Shown here in pieces: positions 55,799 through 62,618 of a stretch of 64,000 nucleotides of DNA (position 1 is the stretch's first letter; each line of letters begins with the position of its first letter). The translations under genes and the position numbers were made by a program. Where the stretch lies: positions 1,550,001 to 1,614,000 of the forward strand of contig JASGHO010000001.1 in NCBI GenBank assembly GCA_047602305.1, given 5' to 3'. The notes beneath the pieces are model-generated. The model worked only from the letters and a program-made list of their open reading frames with translations. It was not told the DNA's origin and did not search any database. This DNA is from Ancrocorticia sp047602305. Lineage in GTDB: Bacteria > Actinomycetota > Actinomycetes > Actinomycetales > Actinomycetaceae.

Positions 55799-56434
55799 AT
55801 GCTCGCAATGATTTGGGCACAAGGGAAGAACCGCGCGATCGGTAGGGATGGCATCATGCCATGGCACATCCCGGAGGACCTGCGCTTCTTCCAGCGTATG
55901 ACAACCGGGCGGCCCGTCATCATGGGGCGGCGCACATGGGAGAGCCTGGGCGAAAAGTACCGTCCACTGCCCGGCCGCACGAACATCGTGGTGTCACGAA
56001 ATCCTGAATTCGTGGCGCCTGGAGCTTCGGTAGTGCGAAGCCTCGACGAGGCGATCGACCTCGCTGGGGATGACGACGTCGCGGCGCCGGACGGTGGCAC
56101 AGCGGCTCCGATTGGGAGCGCTACCGCGGGCAGGCGCGAACCACTCGCCTGGATCATGGGCGGGGCACAGATCTACGCCCAAGCCCTCCCCCTCGCCGAC
56201 TTCGCGCTGGTCACCGAAGTGGACCTCGACGTACCCGACCCGGACACCTTCGCCCCCGAGATCCCAGCGGAGTGGAGCGCCGCGGGTATTGGCACCCAGG
56301 TGGTCTCCAACGATGTATCAGTTGTTGACCCGTCAGGTAGCTGGAATACTTCGGTCAAGGGGACACGGTACCGCTTCACCGCTTACACGCGGCCCGGTTT
56401 CACACTGCCGGATAGTCTCGATCTGCTCGGCTGA
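55799..56434 (+). CDS. dfrA: Dihydrofolate reductase
   Basis: This enzyme regenerates tetrahydrofolate, needed by ThyA. It has 211 residues. Motifs are MIWAQGKNRAIGRDGIMPWHIPEDLRFFQRMT, GRPVIMGRRTWESL, LPGRTNIVVSR and WIMGGAQIYAQALPLAD. It is longer than most bacterial DHFRs (about 160) because of a low-complexity loop around DDDVAAPDGGTAAPIGSATAG and a longer C-terminus. ATG 55799 was chosen because GGAGG lies 6 bases upstream; the frame is open further but without a ribosome site. It is transcribed away from the ATP-grasp operon. Confidence 0.95.
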   Translation: MLAMIWAQGKNRAIGRDGIMPWHIPEDLRFFQRMTTGRPVIMGRRTWESLGEKYRPLPGRTNIVVSRNPEFVAPGASVVRSLDEAIDLAGDDDVAAPDGGTAAPIGSATAGRREPLAWIMGGAQIYAQALPLADFALVTEVDLDVPDPDTFAPEIPAEWSAAGIGTQVVSNDVSVVDPSGSWNTSVKGTRYRFTAYTRPGFTLPDSLDLLG

Positions 56435-56525
56435 ATGACTGCTCGGCTGAGCACCCACCTGGCTGAGCATCTGTACAGCTGAGCATTCGACCCGTTTGAC
56501 TGAGCACACTGTTCACTTGAGCAGG
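56425..56525. repeat. Degenerate CTGAGCA repeats after dfrA
   Basis: CTGAATG, CTGAGCA (four times) and TTGAGCA recur every 16-20 bases, starting at the last codons of dfrA (CTC GGC TGA). The pattern continues weakly into the end of the FMN reductase gene. Confidence 0.5.
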
Positions 56526-56548
56526 TCCTCTTGCTTGGGCGCAATCTC

Positions 56549-57439
56549 TTACTTGAGCAAGTCCTCGAACGAGACAAAATCCGGGAACTGTTCGATAGCG
56601 GCGGCTTCATCCGCGCTCTTCGCCCCGTATTTGAAACCGGCCCGGTTCGCAGCAAGTCCCGCATCTGTGGCGGCACCCTGCCCCGGATGGGAGGACTGAC
56701 CAGGCTCGGTCAAGTGACCACCGGACTCGGCCACGGGAGCGGTGACAGTCCAGACAGCCTCGCCGTCGTCGTTCCTAGCGGCGTCCCGTTCTTCCGCGAC
56801 GAGCCGCGGATCGCCCGTCGCAAGCAGCACCAGTGCCCGCAACTCCCGGCCCTCACGCTCAACCCGCTTGGCAATCCCCTTACCCGCGGCGCCGTCGAAG
56901 CCCTCGCCCGGCGCGCCCCAATCCTCGGTGGCCGCGTAGACGGCCGTGGTGGGAACCAGCGCGTGCAGATAAATGAACATCGGGCGCATCGCCTGCTCGA
57001 TAACGAGGCTGTGGCGCGGCGTTCCGCCCGTGGCCCCGAGCGCCACCGGCTTGCCCGCCAGCGTCTGTTCCGGCAGCACGTTGAAGAAGGAGATGAAGAG
57101 TCCGGACGGCATCGCGTTGTAGACCGGAGCAACAGCGACGACGGCGTCCGCGCGCGCCACCTTCGCAAACAGCGCCTCGAGCTTCTCACTGGGGAAGCCG
57201 AGCGTCATGGCATCTGCGATATCGCGGGCGTAGGCGCGCAGCGAGATGACCTCGGGGCGGGCTGCAATCGGAGTGTCACCCAGGCCAACTCGCGTCGAGC
57301 TGTTCCCGAGTGCTGCTGGCGGATGTGCTGCTCCCACCTGCGAGGCTGTTCCCATCAACGCTTCCTCAGCAATCGCCCGAGCAAGCTGGGTGGCCGCCGA
57401 GGCGTCAGAGAGCCCGGCGGAAATCGCTACGATCTTCAT
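56549..57439 (-). CDS. NAD(P)H-dependent FMN reductase (CE1759 type)
   Basis: This flavodoxin-like reductase should supply reduced FMN to the flavin monooxygenase encoded just upstream. It has 296 residues. Landmarks are KIVAISAGLSDASAATQLAR, VARADAVVAVAPVYNAMPSG, FNVLPEQTLAGKPVALGATGGTPRHSLVIEQAMRPMF and the C-terminal DFVSFEDLL. It carries extra low-complexity loops (about residues 32-60 and 225-265) relative to the family core. It overlaps the LLM gene by four bases (ATGA), so the two are coupled. Confidence 0.92.
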   Translation of the reverse strand: MKIVAISAGLSDASAATQLARAIAEEALMGTASQVGAAHPPAALGNSSTRVGLGDTPIAARPEVISLRAYARDIADAMTLGFPSEKLEALFAKVARADAVVAVAPVYNAMPSGLFISFFNVLPEQTLAGKPVALGATGGTPRHSLVIEQAMRPMFIYLHALVPTTAVYAATEDWGAPGEGFDGAAGKGIAKRVEREGRELRALVLLATGDPRLVAEERDAARNDDGEAVWTVTAPVAESGGHLTEPGQSSHPGQGAATDAGLAANRAGFKYGAKSADEAAAIEQFPDFVSFEDLLK

Positions 57440-58689
57440 TTGATTCCTCGTGCCTCCTTGATGAGGGCGTCGGCATGCTCAACTGCGGCGTCGTCGCTGG
57501 GGGCCTGCTCGTAGAAGCTGGCTCCGGTGACGTCGTCGACGGGGCGCCGGGAGTTGGACGTGGCCGCGCCGTCACGAGCGGTGGTCGCGGCGCCGTCGTC
57601 GGCGAAAATCCACGGTGCGGACTTGCTACCGCGGACTCGCGGGTGAAGCGGCGCCTCGGGAATTCCGGGGGCGCGACGCGCAGCAAATTCTTGACGCAGC
57701 ACCGGGAGCACCTCGGAGCCGAACATGTCCAGCTGGTTCAGGACAGTCTTGAGCGGCAGGCCGGCGTGGTCCACAAGGAAAAGTTGGCGCTGGTAGTCGC
57801 CCACGGTCTCGCGGAAGCCGAGCGTGCGGTCGATGACCTGCTGCGGCGAACCGACAGTCAGCGGGGTCTCGGTCATGAACTCCTCCATCGAGGGGCCGTG
57901 GCCGTAGACGGGCGCGACGTCGAAGTAGGGGCGGAACTCGCGCACCGCCTGCTGCGAATCCTTCGCGAGGTAGAACTGGCCGCCGAGACCCACGATGGCG
58001 TCCTCGGGGCGGCCGTGACCGTAATGCGCGAAACGCTGGCGGTACAGGTTGACCATGCGGCCGGTGTGCGAGGCGGGCCAGAAGATGTTGTTGTGGAAGA
58101 AACCGTCGCCGTAGTAGGCGGCCTGCTCGGCGATCTCAGGCGAGCGGATCGAACCGTGCCAGACGAAGGGGGCGACGCCGTCGAGCGGGCGCGGGGTGGA
58201 GGTGAAGCCGCGCAAGGGGGTGCGGAACTTGCCCTCCCAGTTGACCACGTCCTGGTCCCAGAGATGGCGCAGCAGCTGGTAATTCTCCACCGCGAGCGGG
58301 ATGCCCTGGCGGATGTCCTTGCCGAACCACGGGTAGACCGGGCCGGTATTGCCGCGCCCCATCATGAGATCCACGCGGCCGTTCGTCAGATGCTGCAACA
58401 TCGCATAGTCCTCGGCGATCTTCACCGGATCGTTCGTGGTGATGAGGGTGGTGGAGCTGGAGAGCAGGATGCGCTCGGTCTGCGCGCCGATGTACGCGAG
58501 CGTGGTGGTGGGTGAGGAGGAGAAGAACGGCGGGTTATGGTGCTCGCCGAGCGCGAAGACGTCCAGGCCAATCTCCTCGGCATGCTTCGCGATGGTGACG
58601 ACGGCGTCGATCCGCTCCTTCTCCGTAGGAGTACGGCCGGTGGTCGGATCCTCGGTGATGTCCGAGACCGTGAAGATTCCAAACTGCAT
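57436..58689 (-). CDS. LLM-class flavin-dependent oxidoreductase (CE1758 type)
   Basis: This bacterial-luciferase-fold monooxygenase uses reduced FMN from its partner. It has 417 residues. Core motifs are MQFGIFTVSDITEDPTTGRTPTE, HAEEIGLDVFALGEHHNPPFFSSSP, STTLITTNDPVKIAEDYAMLQHLTNGRVDLMMGRGNT and WHGSIRSPEIAEQAAYYGDGFFHNN. The last 70 residues or so (from ADDGAATTARDG) are low-complexity and not part of the fold. ATG 58689 is preceded by GGATGGAG. The natural substrate is unknown. Confidence 0.93.
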   Translation of the reverse strand: MQFGIFTVSDITEDPTTGRTPTEKERIDAVVTIAKHAEEIGLDVFALGEHHNPPFFSSSPTTTLAYIGAQTERILLSSSTTLITTNDPVKIAEDYAMLQHLTNGRVDLMMGRGNTGPVYPWFGKDIRQGIPLAVENYQLLRHLWDQDVVNWEGKFRTPLRGFTSTPRPLDGVAPFVWHGSIRSPEIAEQAAYYGDGFFHNNIFWPASHTGRMVNLYRQRFAHYGHGRPEDAIVGLGGQFYLAKDSQQAVREFRPYFDVAPVYGHGPSMEEFMTETPLTVGSPQQVIDRTLGFRETVGDYQRQLFLVDHAGLPLKTVLNQLDMFGSEVLPVLRQEFAARRAPGIPEAPLHPRVRGSKSAPWIFADDGAATTARDGAATSNSRRPVDDVTGASFYEQAPSDDAAVEHADALIKEARGIK

Positions 58690-58846
58690 GCTGCTCCATC
58701 CAAGCAAATCGGGGTTCCGACGACGTGCTGTCCCAGCCACACCGGGTTGTTCTTATCGGAAGGGCCTGCCAAGCCCAACCAGTCTAGTGCGGGCGGACGT
58801 GGCTGGCCATGACGGCGGCCACCCAAGCCGCTGTTTTCTCTGTGTT

Positions 58847-58999
58847 TTCTGTGTGTTGTGTGGGTGCCGATACTGGGTGCCTTCTGTGTGTTGTGTGGGT
58901 GCCGGTATTGGGCGCCTTCTGTGTGTTGTGTGGGTGCCGGTATTGGGCGCCTTCTGTGTGTTGTGTGGGCGTTAGTACTGGACGCCAGCATTGGGCGCC
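58847..58999. repeat. 35-bp tandem repeat, four units plus a partial fifth
   Basis: Four 35-base units (58847-58881, 58882-58916, 58917-58951, 58952-58986) begin TTCTGTGTGTTGTGTGGG and end with a GCGCC-like sequence. Units 2 and 3 are identical; units 1 and 4 have several changes. A 13-base remnant follows. The array ends 10 bases before the stop of the VOC gene. The rest of 58690-58846 shows nothing recognisable beyond a possible LLM promoter. Confidence 0.95.
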
Positions 59000-59009
59000 G
59001 GTACAACCC

Positions 59010-60053
59010 TCACTCGGCGGTGAGCCGAACGAGGTTCCCCCACGGATCGTTGGTCTCGATGGTTCGGCCATCATCGCGGACAGTGAAGCCCGCATGGGCG
59101 AGACGTGCTGCCGCAGCCTCCGTCTCGGAGCGCTCTGGAACAAGGATGTCCACGCGCCCCAGCCCAAGACTCGGAACGCGAAGCCCTGTTCCTCCACTCC
59201 CCCAGGTATTCATCGCCATGTGATGGTGATACCCACCGGCGGACACAAAGAGCGCCGAGTTCCCCATACGGGCGGTGGTCTCAAATCCCAGCGTCTCGAC
59301 GTAAAACTTGTGTGCGCTTCTTACATCACCCACCTGGAGATGCACATGCCCGAGGGTGACGTTGTTTCCACCCTCGCGCGCCTGCTCAGATACACCGGGC
59401 ATGTTCTCGGTGATGAACCGGTTGGGATCGATGTACTCGGTGGTCATGTGGATCTGGTCGTTTCTCCACTGCCAGCGATCGCGGGGACGGTCGATGTAAA
59501 GCTCCACCCCGTTGCCTTCCGGGTCGTCGAGGTAGAAGGCCTGCGAGACATGATGATCGCCCGTACCGGTGAAGAGTTGTGGGGTATGGCGCGCGATTCG
59601 GATAATCGCGGCGGCAAGCTCGCGCGGGTTCTGGAAGAGGATCGCCGTGTGGAAAAGTCCGGCGGATCCCTCAGGGCGCAGCGGGAGCGATGTGTTCTCT
59701 CGGAGAACGACGACGGCGAGTTCACCAGCGAGTGGAGTACCCGCGGTGCTGACGGCGCGGCTTGGCGGGGTAGTTAGTGAGGTCGTTGGCGAGGTGCCCA
59801 CGTGCCCTGTCCTGTTCAGCCAGGGAGCTGGTGTTCCGTGTGTTCCGTGAGGATCTTGACCCTGGAGCGGTTCCTTGGCAGAACGCCCCAAGATGACCTG
59901 CCCGCCCTTTTCATGCAGAACATCCAGGCCAATGACCGAGTGGTAGAACATGGTCATATTCGCCAAATTACGCACGTCAAGAACCACAGCACCCATATAT
60001 GTTGATGCGGAGAGCTTGTCCGCTTGAGCGGTGCGGGTGTCCTGTGACGTCAT
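59010..60053 (-). CDS. Two-domain VOC (glyoxalase/extradiol dioxygenase-like) protein
   Basis: This protein has 347 residues with two vicinal-oxygen-chelate domains. The first (about 18-195) begins MGAVVLDVRNLANMTMFYHSVIGLDVL and has the metal-type motifs LFHTAILF and DPEGNGVELYIDRP. The second (about 240-347) has LGHVHLQVGDVRSAHKFYVETLGF, GGYHHHMAMNTW and TIETNDPWGNLVRL. His and Glu residues at the usual metal positions are present. An insert of about 45 residues (about 64-110, rich in Gly, Thr, Pro) splits the first domain. ATG 60053 follows GGAGAAGG. It lies in the same direction as the LLM/FMN-reductase pair, and a candidate operator precedes it. Confidence 0.9.
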   Translation of the reverse strand: MTSQDTRTAQADKLSASTYMGAVVLDVRNLANMTMFYHSVIGLDVLHEKGGQVILGRSAKEPLQGQDPHGTHGTPAPWLNRTGHVGTSPTTSLTTPPSRAVSTAGTPLAGELAVVVLRENTSLPLRPEGSAGLFHTAILFQNPRELAAAIIRIARHTPQLFTGTGDHHVSQAFYLDDPEGNGVELYIDRPRDRWQWRNDQIHMTTEYIDPNRFITENMPGVSEQAREGGNNVTLGHVHLQVGDVRSAHKFYVETLGFETTARMGNSALFVSAGGYHHHMAMNTWGSGGTGLRVPSLGLGRVDILVPERSETEAAAARLAHAGFTVRDDGRTIETNDPWGNLVRLTAE

Positions 60054-60067
60054 GTACCTTCTCCAAT

Positions 60068-60085
60068 TAGTTTGAGTTTCAACTA
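60068..60085 (-). promoter_or_regulatory. Candidate operator upstream of the VOC gene
   Basis: TAGTTTGAGTTTCAACTA has inverted TAGTT/AACTA half-sites 8 bases apart, 15 bases before the ATG. This is a common shape for a MarR/HxlR-type site. On the minus strand TTGAAA within it could serve as a -35. Confidence 0.45.
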
Positions 60086-60232
60086 TCCATGGAGTGGAAC
60101 TTCGGAGGCGGCTCGGGCATTCCCGCGACACGGTATGGGCTTCCGCACCTCAGGAAGTTATGGGTGGTGAAAACTGGGACGCCAAAAGAACGGAGTCACC
60201 CATTCAGAGATCTCTGATATTTCCTTCTACGC

Positions 60233-60259
60233 GAAAGCCCGCACAGTGTGCGGGCTTTC
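60233..60259. terminator. Hairpin with 12-bp perfect stem
   Basis: GAAAGCCCGCAC, loop AGT, GTGCGGGCTTTC. It lies between the ABC transporter gene end (60507) and the VOC gene, and probably stops transcription entering the VOC region. Confidence 0.75.
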
Positions 60260-60408
60260 CGAAGTGGCGCTCTGAGGCACTGTTTCAGCCTCTGCTACCT
60301 CTCATAATTCTAAAGCAATTCTTTGGCGCCAACAATCTAATTCACACAGGACATCACATTTGATCCGAATCACTCCTGCCCAGAGCTGTGAAGATCTGAG
60401 AAGTGGAG

Positions 60409-60482
60409 AGGTAACAGATCTTCAGACAGGCAACGGATACAGAGACCTCTGTTGGGGTCGACTATCCGCGGATCTGTTACCT
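60409..60482 (-). terminator. Inverted repeat after the ABC transporter operon
   Basis: AGGTAACAGATC (60409-60420) and GATCTGTTACCT (60471-60482) flank a space that holds the palindrome ACAGAGACCTCTGT. It lies 25 bases past the stop of the 60507 gene. It may be a terminator or an RNA-stabilising structure. Confidence 0.45.
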
Positions 60483-60506
60483 TTCCCGAGAAGAACCAGA
60501 CAGCCC

Positions 60507-62618
60507 CTACTCCACCACGTCGAACTGGGAGTTGTAGAGCTCGGCGTAGAAGCCGCCCTCGGCGAGCAGTTCCTCGTGCGAGCCGGTCTCCACGATGTCG
60601 CCGTCGCGCATGACGAAGATGATGTCCGCGTCGCGAATCGTTGAGAGCCGGTGAGCGATGACAAAGGAGGTGCGCCCCTCGGTCAGCGTGTCGAGGGCCC
60701 GCTGAATCAGCAGCTCGGTGCGAGTGTCGATGGAGGAGGTTGCCTCGTCCAGGATGAGCAGCGGGTTGTCTGCGAGCATCGCGCGGGCGATGGTCACGAG
60801 CTGCTTCTGTCCTGCGGACAGGGCATTCTCCTCGCCCATCTCCGTGTCGTATCCGTGCGGGAGCTGGCGCACAAACTCGGCAAGCCCCACTTCTTCGACG
60901 ACCTGGTCGAGCTTCTCCTGCGAGACCCCCTCGGTGCGGTACACGAGATTCTCGCGCATGGTTCCCTTGAACATCCAGGTGTCCTGGAGAACCATCGAGA
61001 ACAGCGAGTCCACGTCCTCACGCTTCATCTCCTTGGTGGGCACACCGTCCACCAAGATGCGCCCCGAATCGACGTCATAGAAACGCATGAGGAGGTTGAC
61101 CAGAGTGGTCTTGCCCGCACCCGTCGGCCCCACAATGGCGACCTTCTGCCCGGGGTAAACATCCGCGGAGAAGCCGTGGATGATCTCCTTCTCCGGCACG
61201 TAGCCGAACCGAACATTATCAAAACGCACGTGGCCGCGCACCAGGCGATCGGCATCGGAGGCGGGCTTGCCCGACTCGTCCTCCATCTCGGGCTCATCGA
61301 GCAGCTCGAACACGCGGGTGCCGGCAGCAGACGCTCCCTGGAAGGAGGTGGCCGCCTGCGCAATGTTGGCCAGGGGCTGAGTGAACAGGCGAATGTACAT
61401 CATGAAGGAGGTAATCACGCCGATCGAAACGGTTCCGTTGACCACCAGCACGGCACCCACCACGCACACCACAACGTAGCCGAGGTTTCCCACGAAGGTC
61501 ATGATGGGCATCATGAGGCCCGAGAGGAAATCGGCGCGCCACGAGCTGGCGTAAAGGCGGTCATTGCGGACCTTGAACTCGGCCTTGGCCTCCGGTTCGC
61601 CGTTGAAGGCGCGCACCACGATCTGCCCGCCGAAGGTCTCCTCAATGTGTCCGTTGAGAGCGCCGAGTTGGCTCTGCCGCGCCACGAAGAACTTCTGGCT
61701 CACACCCATGATGACCACGGTCAGGATGAACCCGATGATCGCCGCGGCGATGCCCGCGAGCGCCATGCGCCATTCGGTCCAGAACATCATGACGGTGGTC
61801 CCGACCAGCATGACGATACCGGTCATGATGGAGCTCACCGAGTTGTTGAGTGTCTGGGACAGGGTATCGACGTCATTGGTCACGCGCGACAGGGTGTCAC
61901 CGTGGCTGACGCGATCGAAGTAGGCGAGCGGCATGCGATCGATCTTGCGGTTGATCGCGGTGCGCATGTTTTGCGAGGTACGCTGCGTGGCCGCGACCAT
62001 GAGCTGTGCCTGCACATAGCTGAACACGAAGCTGCCCGCGAGGATCGCAATCGAGATGATGACGAGTGTGCGCACCCGATCCATGTCCATGTCGCCCATG
62101 ATTCCGGCGGCGATGGTGTCCGTGATCTCGCCGATGTAATGGGGCGAGATCACGGTGAGCACGGAACCGGCGATGGCCATGACCACGGCGGCGATCATGT
62201 ATCCCCAGTACTTGCGCGCGAACTGCAGCACACGCCCGAGCGTGGGCGCCATGTCGCTGATGACCTGCTTGTTGACGGCCCCGCCACCTCCGTGCGGACC
62301 TCCGCCGGGGCCATGACTGCGCTGGGGCCGCGCGCTGTCACCGGCGCCAAGCTGTTCCTCGCGCGCTTCGTCCGCGACGCGGCGCCCGGCTGCGGCCGAG
62401 GCGATGTCGTTACGCAGAGCAGCGGCTTCGGCCTGTTTGCTGGCCGATGCGGTATCCGTTTCAACGACGGCGGCCTCCGCCACCCGCGCATCAAAGTCCG
62501 GCATCGCGTGCTTACCTCGTCGCGGCTCGACGACGACGCCCGCTGCGTTCGTCTGGTCCATGGCATCCGTTTCGCTGTTCGTCACTGCGGGATCCTCAGG
62601 AAGTCGGTGATGACTCAT
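60507..62618 (-). CDS. Multidrug-type ABC half-transporter, second subunit
   Basis: This 703-residue protein fuses membrane and ATPase domains. The N-terminal 115 residues are a cytosolic, low-complexity extension (Ala, Glu, Gly, ending GGGPHGGGG). Six membrane helices follow (from WGYMIAAVVMAIAGSVLTVI). The ATPase domain has Walker A GPTGAGKTTL, signature LSAGQKQL, Walker B LLILDEATSSID and the H-loop IAHRLSTI. It matches the heterodimeric exporter type (LmrCD/TM287-288-like). It overlaps its partner by four bases, so the two form a heterodimer. Confidence 0.95.
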   Translation of the reverse strand: MSHHRLPEDPAVTNSETDAMDQTNAAGVVVEPRRGKHAMPDFDARVAEAAVVETDTASASKQAEAAALRNDIASAAAGRRVADEAREEQLGAGDSARPQRSHGPGGGPHGGGGAVNKQVISDMAPTLGRVLQFARKYWGYMIAAVVMAIAGSVLTVISPHYIGEITDTIAAGIMGDMDMDRVRTLVIISIAILAGSFVFSYVQAQLMVAATQRTSQNMRTAINRKIDRMPLAYFDRVSHGDTLSRVTNDVDTLSQTLNNSVSSIMTGIVMLVGTTVMMFWTEWRMALAGIAAAIIGFILTVVIMGVSQKFFVARQSQLGALNGHIEETFGGQIVVRAFNGEPEAKAEFKVRNDRLYASSWRADFLSGLMMPIMTFVGNLGYVVVCVVGAVLVVNGTVSIGVITSFMMYIRLFTQPLANIAQAATSFQGASAAGTRVFELLDEPEMEDESGKPASDADRLVRGHVRFDNVRFGYVPEKEIIHGFSADVYPGQKVAIVGPTGAGKTTLVNLLMRFYDVDSGRILVDGVPTKEMKREDVDSLFSMVLQDTWMFKGTMRENLVYRTEGVSQEKLDQVVEEVGLAEFVRQLPHGYDTEMGEENALSAGQKQLVTIARAMLADNPLLILDEATSSIDTRTELLIQRALDTLTEGRTSFVIAHRLSTIRDADIIFVMRDGDIVETGSHEELLAEGGFYAELYNSQFDVVE

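Noticed and set aside
58809..59777. Open frame reading through the 35-bp repeats into the VOC antisense strand
   Set aside because: The Cys/Trp/Val-rich product is created by the repeat, and it lies opposite a conserved gene.
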